Shown piece after piece: positions 31,110 to 38,204 of a stretch of 38,570 nucleotides of DNA (positions are counted from its first letter, which is position 1; each line of letters starts with the position of its first letter). The position numbers and the translations under genes were made by a program. Origin of the DNA: Erythrobacteraceae bacterium (GTDB lineage Bacteria; Pseudomonadota; Alphaproteobacteria; Sphingomonadales; Sphingomonadaceae); NCBI GenBank assembly GCA_027489095.1, contig JAIYAL010000081.1:1-38570 (forward strand), read 5' to 3'. The notes under the pieces are model-generated. The model ran no database searches. It worked only from the letters and a program-made list of their open reading frames with translations, and was not told where the DNA came from.

Positions 31110-32326
31110 TGGTAGGTCTCCGGAGGGGGGGCTGCCGTGGGGGCGGGGGCTGCTTTGGGCGCAGAAGCGGTGCGGAAGCGGTTGCCGATGCCTTGGGTGC
31201 GCGAGGTGGCGGGGTTCAGCGGGGTCGCACCGGAGCCGCCAGCGCCGCCAGTCGCAAACCCGCGTGTTCCACGTGAAACACTGCCATCTGACCCCGTATC
31301 ATTGGCAGCTGCGAGGGTCTGCAAGGGGGCTAACTCCACCCTACGGGGGGTCAAGGCGGGGCTGGAGGGGGGCAAGACCGCCCCGCGCGGCGCGCCAGCC
31401 AGGGCCTGCTGCGCCGCCGGTACGGCGCGCGGACCATCGGAGCCGCGGCTGCGTTCCTTGTCGGGCACCAGCCCGAAGACCTGCCAGCCTGCCACCATCG
31501 TCGCAGCGACCTTCAGCGCCAGCAGCATCAGCGCCATGTGCACCGCACCCACCAGGAAGAAGGCCATCGCCGCCTGCTGGTCGATCTGTCCGGGCGTCTT
31601 GAGCAGCGCCGCCAGCACCGGCACCGCCATCTCGAGCATGATCGAGCCGCCCAGCACCGCGAACAGCGGCGCCAGCGCCATCATCGTCAGCCCCTTGAGC
31701 CAGCCCGTGAACAGGCCCCGTGTGCCTTCAAACAGCGCCAGCACCACGAAGATCGGGCCCACCGCCAACAACAGCGCCAGCGCGATCCGCGACGTCACCA
31801 GCATGCCCACGGTCCCGAGGAGCAGCAGCATCGCCCCCAGCCACATCATCCCCGGCGGCGAGAACGCGCTGATATCCTTGGTATCCCCGCTCGCCTGCTG
31901 AACCGCGAGAAACACCACGTCGAGCTTCTGCGCAAACACCGCGGTGGCGCTCTCGCCCCCCGTGCCGCTGGACGTGCCCGTCAAAATGCCCGCGATCTGG
32001 TCGGGCCCGCCGATAAAGACGTTGTAGAACACGTTCGAGAAGGCAACAAAACTGGTGGCGAAGGTCAGCACCAGCCCCAGCGTCATCATCTTCGGCAACA
32101 GCGCGCGCACCGAAAGGTTCGATCGGCCCAGCATCAGCGAGATGCCGAAGAAGCCCACGTACAGCCCCAGCACCACGGTCAGCGCCACGGCGAGCTGGCC
32201 CTCGCTGCCGAACAGCCGATTGAAGGCCTGCTCGCTCATCCCGCTGGCGATGCAATCAACCGCGGTGAGCGCCGCCGAGACCCCGGTGCCCATCGACTGG
32301 GCGGCCATGTCGCAGGTGGTGCTCAT
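31106..32326 (-). CDS. virB6: Type IV secretion inner-membrane protein VirB6/TrbL
   Basis: VirB6 is the polytopic inner-membrane component. The 406-residue protein has an N-terminal periplasmic part, several membrane helices (LAVALTVVLGLYVGFFGISL, MMWLGAMLLLLGTVGMLV, IALALLLAVGPIFVVLALF, LVGAVHMALMLLALKVAATM) and the conserved GPIFVVLALFEGTRGLF. After the last helix (about residue 285) a disordered Ala/Pro/Gly/Ser-rich tail of about 115 residues follows. That tail encodes a parS site at 31265-31280. It is coupled by ATGA to virB4 before and virB9 after. Confidence 0.9.
   Translation of the reverse strand: MSTTCDMAAQSMGTGVSAALTAVDCIASGMSEQAFNRLFGSEGQLAVALTVVLGLYVGFFGISLMLGRSNLSVRALLPKMMTLGLVLTFATSFVAFSNVFYNVFIGGPDQIAGILTGTSSGTGGESATAVFAQKLDVVFLAVQQASGDTKDISAFSPPGMMWLGAMLLLLGTVGMLVTSRIALALLLAVGPIFVVLALFEGTRGLFTGWLKGLTMMALAPLFAVLGGSIMLEMAVPVLAALLKTPGQIDQQAAMAFFLVGAVHMALMLLALKVAATMVAGWQVFGLVPDKERSRGSDGPRAVPAAQQALAGAPRGAVLPPSSPALTPRRVELAPLQTLAAANDTGSDGSVSRGTRGFATGGAGGSGATPLNPATSRTQGIGNRFRTASAPKAAPAPTAAPPPETYQ
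31265..31280 (+). promoter_or_regulatory. parS site 2, inside the virB6 tail
   Basis: TGTTCCACGTGAAACA is the exact reverse complement of parS site 1 (20290-20305) and differs at one position from the full palindromic consensus. It is read in virB6 as Ser-Val-Ser-Arg-Gly-Thr-Arg, within the variable C-terminal tail. Confidence 0.85.
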
Positions 32327-34806
32327 TCGGCGGCCTGCGACAGCGGATCGGCATCAGAGACGTCCGGTGAAGAACCGGGCGAACCGCCGGGGCCATCGGG
32401 CGCGGCATCTGCGGGCCATGCGCGGCCGGTGAGCGCCGGATACCACGCGGCAGGCGCATCGCCGACTGCCTCGCGCAGCAGATCAAGGCGCCGCACGGCG
32501 CTCTCGCGGCCCGACAGGATGGTGAGCACTTCGGGTGCGCCCGACAGATCCAGCCGCACCACCACGCTCGCATCGGGCTGGCGCACCAGGAAGGCGCGGC
32601 TGTGCGCGGGCAAGCTGCGGATCAGCGCGAACTCGTGCGGCGTCAGCCCGAAGCCGTCGCAATAGTCCTCGGGCCGGGCGCGGGCATTGGGCATGAACAC
32701 CATCGTCGCGGTCTGTTCGACCAGCGCGGTCGATATCTTGCTGTCGAGCGCATCGCGCGCAGATTGCGTCGCGAAGCCGACCAGCGCGTTGCGCTTCCTC
32801 AGCGTCTTGAGCCAGTCGCGAATGCGCGCGGCAAACACCTCGTCGTCCAGCGCCTTCCAGCCTTCGTCGATGAGGATCATGGTGGGCTGGCCGTCCAACC
32901 GCTCCTCGATGCGGTGGAACAGGTACATCATGACAGGCGTGCGCAGCCGCGGGGTCTCGAGCAGCGCGGTCATGTCGAAGCCGAGCACGCGGGTCGCCAG
33001 ATCAAGCCGGTCCGCCGCGTTGTCGAACAGCCAGGCGTGCTCGCCCCCTTCCCCCGAAGGACTGCCGATCCACGCAGCCAGCCGGTCAGCCAGATCGCCC
33101 GGCGTCGGGCGGCGAGACCCGGCGAGCAGCTCCTTGAAGTGGCGCAGACGCCGAAGGCTCGGATCATTGGCATAGGTCGCATCGACCGCGGCGCTGATCG
33201 TCGCGAACTCCTCGGGCCCATCGGCCTTCAACAGCACTGCCAGCCAGTCGCGCAGGAACGCGCGGTTGGCAGGGGTGTCGGGAAGGCTGAGCGGGTTGAA
33301 GCCGGTCGGCTCGCCCGGGCTGATCCGGTCATAGCGCCCGCCGATCCCGCGAATGAACAGCTCGGCCCCGCGGTCCTTGTCGAACAGGATGGTCCGGGGG
33401 CTGAACTTCTGCGCCTGGGCGGCAAGGAAGTTCATCACCACGGTCTTGCCCGACCCGCTCGGGCCGATCACCGAGAAGTTGCCGAGATCGCCGTGGTGGA
33501 AATTGAAGAAGAACGGGGTGGCGCTGGTGGTCTCCAGCAGTGTCACCGCATCGCCCCAGTGGTTGCCAGCGGCCTGCCCCAGCGCAAAGCCGTGGAACGA
33601 CCCGAAGCCTGCCATGTTGGCCGAGGAAATCAGCGCGCGGCGCACGATGTATTCCTCGTTGCCCGGGAACTGCGCCCAGAAGGCTGGTTCCAGATTGGTG
33701 TCTTCGCGCACCGCGATCGCGCCGGTATCGGCCAGCGCCGCGCCGCAAGCCGCCACCGCCTCGTCCAGGCGGTCAAGGCTGCGCTCGCGCACCAGCACGG
33801 TCAGGTGATGATCGCCAAAGCCCACCGCACCATTCCCCAGCGCATCGCGCGCGGCGAGCATCTCCCCGCGCTCGGCAGCGGCCTCCTCGTCGACCGAACG
33901 CGAGCGGCGCAACGCAAGGTCAATGCGCTCCTTGGCGGTGGTGCGCTCATTGGGGGCGTAGCTTTCCGTGACCACCATCTCGAACGGCAGGCGCAGCAGG
34001 TTGTCGAGCAGGCCCGGCGAGGTCGCCTCGGGGTAATCCTTGAGGCCGAGAATCGCGGCAAAATCGGGCGCGGCGCTCCCGCGCAGCTCCATCGCATCCA
34101 GCCCGAAACTGGCGCGGCGATAGGGCAGCATATGGCCGATATCGGTGTCATCCGAAGGCCGGCGCACCGGCCGCATCTCGCCGTTGTAGAGCGCCGAGAG
34201 CAGTTCCAGCATCTCAGAATTGGTGCCGCCTTCACTGCTGGTCGGCGACTGGTAATCGCCCAGCACCGCCGCGCCGTAGTTCTGAAGCGATGCGACCAGT
34301 GCGGCGATCGCCGCCTTCAAGGAGCGCAGATCGCGCGGATCGGCTTCCAGCTCGTCCTGACCGGCTCGTGAGAACATCCGCGAAAGCTTCTCGGGCAGCC
34401 CGGTCTTGCCGCGCGCCGGGCGCCGGATCAGCGTCACGAACTGATCGTTGATGAACAACGATCCGCCCGCGAGCCGCTGCTTCCAGCGCGCATCGATATG
34501 GCGCGAAAGCGGATCGGGGAAGGCGGCGTCAAGCTCCACCTCGACCCTGCGGCGGATCACGTGGTGCATCATTACGAAGCGCGCATCGAGCGCCGACCGC
34601 AGCATCACCTCGCGGGTCGCGGCGTGGGCGTTGAGCGCGTCCGTTGCCTCGGTCTCGAACAGCAGCCCGGGCACCTGGATCGCGCTCATCACCGAGCCAT
34701 CGCGCAAGAGCACGGTATGCGGATCAAGCAGGCGGGCATAGGGCAGGCGGTCGCCGACGCGGGCCTCCTTCGCGCTCCACGCCGCAGCTCCGAGCCATTT
34801 GACCAT
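32323..34806 (-). CDS. virB4: Type IV secretion ATPase VirB4
   Basis: VirB4 is the large, universally conserved T4SS ATPase. The 827-residue protein has the CagE/TrbE/VirB N-terminal region (NDQFVTLIRRPARGKTG, LSALYNGEMRPVRRPSDD) and the C-terminal RecA-like domain. Walker A is GPSGSGKT (448-455) and Walker B is MILIDEGW, followed by the family motif ATQSARDALDS. A Gly/Asp/Ser-rich tail ends the protein. It begins 12 bp after virB3 and overlaps virB6 by ATGA. Length and motifs indicate an intact protein. Confidence 0.95.
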   Translation of the reverse strand: MVKWLGAAAWSAKEARVGDRLPYARLLDPHTVLLRDGSVMSAIQVPGLLFETEATDALNAHAATREVMLRSALDARFVMMHHVIRRRVEVELDAAFPDPLSRHIDARWKQRLAGGSLFINDQFVTLIRRPARGKTGLPEKLSRMFSRAGQDELEADPRDLRSLKAAIAALVASLQNYGAAVLGDYQSPTSSEGGTNSEMLELLSALYNGEMRPVRRPSDDTDIGHMLPYRRASFGLDAMELRGSAAPDFAAILGLKDYPEATSPGLLDNLLRLPFEMVVTESYAPNERTTAKERIDLALRRSRSVDEEAAAERGEMLAARDALGNGAVGFGDHHLTVLVRERSLDRLDEAVAACGAALADTGAIAVREDTNLEPAFWAQFPGNEEYIVRRALISSANMAGFGSFHGFALGQAAGNHWGDAVTLLETTSATPFFFNFHHGDLGNFSVIGPSGSGKTVVMNFLAAQAQKFSPRTILFDKDRGAELFIRGIGGRYDRISPGEPTGFNPLSLPDTPANRAFLRDWLAVLLKADGPEEFATISAAVDATYANDPSLRRLRHFKELLAGSRRPTPGDLADRLAAWIGSPSGEGGEHAWLFDNAADRLDLATRVLGFDMTALLETPRLRTPVMMYLFHRIEERLDGQPTMILIDEGWKALDDEVFAARIRDWLKTLRKRNALVGFATQSARDALDSKISTALVEQTATMVFMPNARARPEDYCDGFGLTPHEFALIRSLPAHSRAFLVRQPDASVVVRLDLSGAPEVLTILSGRESAVRRLDLLREAVGDAPAAWYPALTGRAWPADAAPDGPGGSPGSSPDVSDADPLSQAAE

Positions 34807-34818
34807 CAGCGGTGCTCC

Positions 34819-35103
34819 TCAGGGCGCATAGGAATTGCACCCCCAGCGCTTGTAATTGGGAACGCGCGGGCAGCGCGAGACCTTCGTGATCCACAGGTCG
34901 AACACCCGCGGTTCGCGCAGCGACGCGAAATAGCCGATCACGTGCATCACCGCAGGCACCGGCAGGATCCACCAGCTCTTGAGGATCAGGAACGCGATCG
35001 TCGTCACCATCAGGTTGATGATGAAGAAGTTCATCGTCACGCCCAGGAACATCTGCGGGCGGGTCAGCGCGCGGTGTACAGGGTGGCGGACAAGCTCGCT
35101 CAT
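34819..35103 (-). CDS. virB3: Type IV secretion protein VirB3
   Basis: VirB3 is a small inner-membrane component linked to VirB4. The 94-residue protein begins MSELVRHPVHRALTRPQMFLGV, the family signature, followed by two hydrophobic helices (MNFFIINLMVTTIAFLILKS and WILPVPAVMHVIGYFASL), then DLWITKV. The ATG at 35103 is preferred because upstream in-frame residues lack similarity and overlap virB2. It lies 4 bp after virB2. Confidence 0.92.
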   Translation of the reverse strand: MSELVRHPVHRALTRPQMFLGVTMNFFIINLMVTTIAFLILKSWWILPVPAVMHVIGYFASLREPRVFDLWITKVSRCPRVPNYKRWGCNSYAP

Positions 35104-35107
35104 CGGC

Positions 35108-35440
35108 CTATCCGGCAGCCGACTGGATGCCGGCCACAATGGTGGTCGCGCCGAACAGGATGAACACGCCGACGATCACGGTCGCGCCGAACCGCCAGTT
35201 CATCCGGCCGGTCAGCATCATGAACCCGATCGCAGCCACCGCCATCACCGCAACCGTGGTGGCCACCGTGCCCAGCAAGGTGCCCTGCAGCCAAAGCAGC
35301 GCGTTGTTGATCGGGCCCGATCCGGCCGGGTCGGCGGCTTGCGCATAAGCGGCGCCATGCGCGAAGGCCAGCGTCAGGGCGGCGATGATGCGAGCCATGG
35401 GGCGCAGGTTGCGGGTGATCATGGAGGTCTTGGCTTTCAT
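35108..35440 (-). CDS. virB2: Type IV secretion pilin VirB2/TrbC
   Basis: VirB2 is the major pilus/channel subunit. The 110-residue precursor has a long signal region (ARIIAALTLAFAHGAAYAQA, cleavage probably after AYAQA) and two hydrophobic helices (LGTVATTVAVMAVAAIGFMML and FGATVIVGVFILFGATTI) around a basic GRMNWR, the TrbC/VirB2 pattern. The start is uncertain. The ATG at 35440 is used here. A GTG at 35464 overlaps the virB1 stop as GTGA and could be the real, coupled start (118 aa). Confidence 0.88.
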   Translation of the reverse strand: MKAKTSMITRNLRPMARIIAALTLAFAHGAAYAQAADPAGSGPINNALLWLQGTLLGTVATTVAVMAVAAIGFMMLTGRMNWRFGATVIVGVFILFGATTIVAGIQSAAG

Positions 35441-35460
35441 GCTGTGGGAGCGGGTGCCGG

Positions 35461-36111
35461 TCACTGTCCGGCAAGGCGCGAGTGATCGGCAAGGCGGCCG
35501 AGGATGGCGGCGACGTAATTGCGGGTCTCACGGATGTTGGGGATGCCCCCGGCGCGCGCCACCCGGCCCGGCCCGGCATTGTAGGCGGCCAGCGCCTTCT
35601 CGAGATCGCCGTCAAACCGGTCGAGCTGTTCGCGCAAATACCGCGCCCCGCCTTCAAGATTGGCGAAAGGATCATTGGCATCGACGCCCAGATAGCGCGC
35701 CGTGCCGGGCATCAGCTGGGCCAGCCCGCGCGCGCCCACCGGCGAGACCGCGTTCTCGCGCCAGCGGCTCTCCTGCCACACCACCGCCTCCATCAGCGCC
35801 GGCGAAAGATCAAACCGCGCCGCCAGCTCGGCAATCTTCGCCGCATAACGCACCGGAACCGCCCGCGCATGGCGCGCCGGATCGGAAACAACAAAATCCG
35901 GAGCAAACCCAGCACCAAGATCGGAAACCTCAGCGCCATCCGGCACCGCCGCGGCAGCAGCAGGCGCAGCTACAGCACCCCGACCAGCCAACGGCCCAGA
36001 AACCCAACGCGAACCACCAGAACCAACCTCAAGCACATCGGCTTGGGCAGGCCCGCCGCAAAGGCTCATCACCGCAGCGAGGGCGAGACCGCTCGCCCGG
36101 GCAAGAATCAT
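35461..36111 (-). CDS. virB1: Lytic transglycosylase VirB1-like, first gene of the T4SS operon
   Basis: It cuts peptidoglycan so the secretion channel can assemble. The 216-residue protein has a signal peptide (SGLALAAVMSLCGGPAQA), a variable Ala/Gly-rich linker, and an SLT domain from about residue 95: ALMEAVVWQESRWRENAVSP with the catalytic Glu, VGARGLAQLMPGTARYLGV, then ALAAYNAGPGRV. The ATG at 36111 precedes the signal peptide; the upstream open frame is unlikely to be coding. Codons in the first third use T-ending triplets (GGT, GCT, GTT) far more than the neighbours do. Confidence 0.9.
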   Translation of the reverse strand: MILARASGLALAAVMSLCGGPAQADVLEVGSGGSRWVSGPLAGRGAVAAPAAAAAVPDGAEVSDLGAGFAPDFVVSDPARHARAVPVRYAAKIAELAARFDLSPALMEAVVWQESRWRENAVSPVGARGLAQLMPGTARYLGVDANDPFANLEGGARYLREQLDRFDGDLEKALAAYNAGPGRVARAGGIPNIRETRNYVAAILGRLADHSRLAGQ

Positions 36112-36161
36112 TTGGGAAAGCCTCCAAGAACGCTGTGAGTCTCTAACCCAAAACACTTTCG

Positions 36162-36232
36162 TGTGACACCTCTTATGATGCCCCCCACCCTCGGCCTGCC
36201 GCAAGGCAGGCGGGTATTTCCCAAGGGTCACA
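36162..36232. promoter_or_regulatory. TGTGAC elements upstream of the T4SS operon
   Basis: TGTGAC occurs at 36162-36167 (plus) and 36227-36232 (minus strand) in the region between the response regulator and virB1. The same hexamer occurs three times before the response-regulator gene. Regulation by that protein is inference. Confidence 0.35.
36194..36211. terminator. Hairpin between the response regulator and the T4SS operon
   Basis: GCCTGCC and GGCAGGC form a 7-bp perfect stem with a GCAA loop, about 115 bp after the response-regulator stop. There is no T run on either strand, so an intrinsic terminator is uncertain; it may mark the boundary between the two units. Confidence 0.4.
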
Positions 36233-36325
36233 TCCGCACAGGCCGCAGCCATGAAGGCATCACGCGCGCGTAACGCGCCACCCCGCCGGGCCAGGCGATG
36301 ACGAGGTTGAACCGGAGGCACTTGC

Positions 36326-37024
36326 CTATCCATGCGGCAACAACGCTGCTGGGCCGATGTCGAAAACGTAGCCCGCCGAACGCACCGTGCGCAGCGGATT
36401 GCCGCCGCCGGCGGTCTTGATCGCCCGGCGCAAGCGCCCGACCCATACGTCCACCGTGCGCTCGTCGATCGGCGGTTGGCGCTTGCCGAGGCCGTTGATC
36501 AGATCCTCGCGGGTCAGCACGCGGTTGGGGTTCTCGGCGAGGAAGCGCAGCAGCCGGAACTCGTTGGGCCGCAGCTTGATCGGCTGCCCTGCCCAGCGCG
36601 CCTGGAGCGCGGCCATGTCGATGGTCAGCGCGCCCAGCTCGAAGCGCTGCGTCGCCTGCCGTTCTGCGGTGCGGGCTTGCAGCGCCAATACCCGATCGAG
36701 CACCGCGGTACGAGTCAGGGGCCCGACCACATAGTCATCCGCCCCGGCACGCAGGGCACGGCGACGGTCATCGGGGTCGTTCTCTTCCAACACCATCGTC
36801 ACGTGCGCCTCGGCGGTGCGGGGATCGGCGCGCAACCGGCGGCACATCTCGAGCCCCGCGAGCTCGGGGAGCACCCAGTCGACGAACGCCCACATCGGCC
36901 CTTCGACCAACCTGACCGGGCCGTCCGGGCCGAGCCGATCGAAGGTGAAGCGGCGTTGATCGTGAACGAAGTCCTCAAGGCTTTCGCCGAGGTCACCGGT
37001 CACGAAGATGTTGATGACGTCCAT
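36326..37024 (-). CDS. OmpR-type response regulator with degraded receiver domain
   Basis: A 232-residue protein with a receiver-like N-terminal domain (about 1-115) and a winged-helix DNA-binding domain (about 130-228, KLRPNEFRLLRFLAENPNRVLTREDL, RTVDVWVGRLRRAI, TVRSAGYVF). The phospho-acceptor position is kept (FVDWVLPELAG, Asp49). The N-terminal acidic pair is missing (INIFVTGD), the switch Thr is replaced (TMVLEE), and the conserved Lys is Gly (DDYVVGP, Gly101). It is thus likely to work without normal phosphorylation. No histidine-kinase gene adjoins. TGTGAC repeats lie upstream. Confidence 0.88.
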   Translation of the reverse strand: MDVINIFVTGDLGESLEDFVHDQRRFTFDRLGPDGPVRLVEGPMWAFVDWVLPELAGLEMCRRLRADPRTAEAHVTMVLEENDPDDRRRALRAGADDYVVGPLTRTAVLDRVLALQARTAERQATQRFELGALTIDMAALQARWAGQPIKLRPNEFRLLRFLAENPNRVLTREDLINGLGKRQPPIDERTVDVWVGRLRRAIKTAGGGNPLRTVRSAGYVFDIGPAALLPHG

Positions 37025-37066
37025 AACTGGCGAATCCCGCTTTCATGCAGGGCCTTGGCCGAGGTG

Positions 37067-37105
37067 TGTGACGCGATTGTGACTGGTCTTCAAATGTGTG
37101 TCACA
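37067..37105. promoter_or_regulatory. TGTGAC direct and inverted repeats before the response-regulator gene
   Basis: TGTGAC at 37067-37072 and 37078-37083 repeat in the same direction 11 bp apart, the spacing used by PhoB/OmpR-type dimers; an inverted copy lies at 37100-37105. They are 43-81 bp upstream of the ATG at 37024. Autoregulation is a reasonable inference. Confidence 0.5.
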
Positions 37106-37170
37106 GTTGGGTTTGCAGGCTGTCGCGGCGGGGCTTTGCCGTGAAGGCCCTTCGGCCGATAGGAGGAGGC

Positions 37171-38190
37171 CTACAGCAAGCTCACCTTGTCCATCATTGG
37201 CATCGGCATTCCCATTCCGGTCGGGAACTTGGCGCGGTAGGGCGCCTCCAGCGGCGCGATGTCTTCCGCCGACAGCCTGATATCGAGCGCACGCACGGCA
37301 TCGGCGATGTGCTCGGGCCGCGTGGCGCCGATGATCGGAGCGGTGACCGCAGCCTTGGTGAAGTGCCATGCGAGCCCGATGGTCGCCATCGGCACGCCGC
37401 GCGCAGCGGCAAGCACCTGCACCGCATCAACCACGGCGTGATCGGCCTCGTCCTCGGCTTTGTAGAGCGCCTTGCCGACCACGTCGGTATCGCTGCGCAC
37501 TGTGGCCTCGCCCCAGGGACGGGTGAGGCGTCCGCGGGCGAGCGGGCTCCATGGGATCACCCCCACGCCCTGATCGGCGCACAGCGGCAGCATCTCGCGC
37601 TCCTCCTCGCGGTAGAGGAGGTTCAATTGGTTCTGCATCGCAATGAACCGCGTCCAGCCATTCGCGCGCGCCGTCTCCTGCGCCTTGGCGAACTGCCACG
37701 CATACATCGAAGACGCGCCGATATAGCGCGCCTTGCCCGCCTTCACGATGTCGTGCAGCGCCTCCATCGTCTCTGCGATGGGCGTAACGTCGTCCCAGCG
37801 GTGGATCTGGAACAGGTCGATATAGTCCATGCCGAGCCGCGCAAGGCTATCATCGACCGCCGCGAACAGCGCCTTCCTCGACAGCCCGCCGCAATTGGGC
37901 GCATTGCGCCACACGCCGAAAGCCTTGGTGGCAACCACGATCTCATCGCGCCGCGCCATTTCGCGCAGGAGCTTGCCGGTGATCTCCTCCGAGGTGCCGC
38001 CCGAATAGATGTTGGCCGTATCGAAGAAGTTGATCCCCGCCGCGAGCGCCTCACGGAAGAACGGCCGCGCGGCCTCCTCGCCCAGCAACCAGTCGCCGTG
38101 CCAGCCCTTGGAGGTGTCGCCATAGCTCATGCAGCCAAGGCACAGGCGCGAAACGGTGAGGCCGGAGTTGCCGAGGCGGGTGAATTGCAT
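37171..38190 (-). CDS. Aldo/keto reductase
   Basis: A 339-residue NADPH-dependent oxidoreductase of the AKR superfamily with the catalytic tetrad Asp57 and Tyr62 (FFDTANIYSGG), Lys89 (VATKAFG) and His130 (LFQIHRWD). The TIM-barrel motifs continue (ARYIGASSMYAWQF, VIPWSPLARGRLTRP, APIIGATRPEHI). It is close to the YajO/AKR12-13 type acting on aldehydes; the natural substrate is unknown. It lies 14 bp after an SDR gene on the same strand, so the two probably form an operon. Confidence 0.92.
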   Translation of the reverse strand: MQFTRLGNSGLTVSRLCLGCMSYGDTSKGWHGDWLLGEEAARPFFREALAAGINFFDTANIYSGGTSEEITGKLLREMARRDEIVVATKAFGVWRNAPNCGGLSRKALFAAVDDSLARLGMDYIDLFQIHRWDDVTPIAETMEALHDIVKAGKARYIGASSMYAWQFAKAQETARANGWTRFIAMQNQLNLLYREEEREMLPLCADQGVGVIPWSPLARGRLTRPWGEATVRSDTDVVGKALYKAEDEADHAVVDAVQVLAAARGVPMATIGLAWHFTKAAVTAPIIGATRPEHIADAVRALDIRLSAEDIAPLEAPYRAKFPTGMGMPMPMMDKVSLL

Positions 38191-38204
38191 GCCGCGCGTG
38201 TCCT

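Noticed and set aside
32602..34371. 589-codon plus-strand open frame opposite virB4
   Set aside because: Antisense shadow of virB4, without domain or ribosome binding site.
23158..36111. T4SS region as an integrative element inserted at tRNA-Arg
   Set aside because: No integrase, relaxase, or repeated tRNA 3' end was found; ppk-ppx and other core genes lie between the tRNA and the T4SS, and parS is embedded in virB6.
37067..37105. CRP/FNR-type site at the TGTGAC elements
   Set aside because: CRP sites need TGTGA-N6-TCACA; here the opposed half-sites are 18 bp apart and the main pair is a direct repeat.
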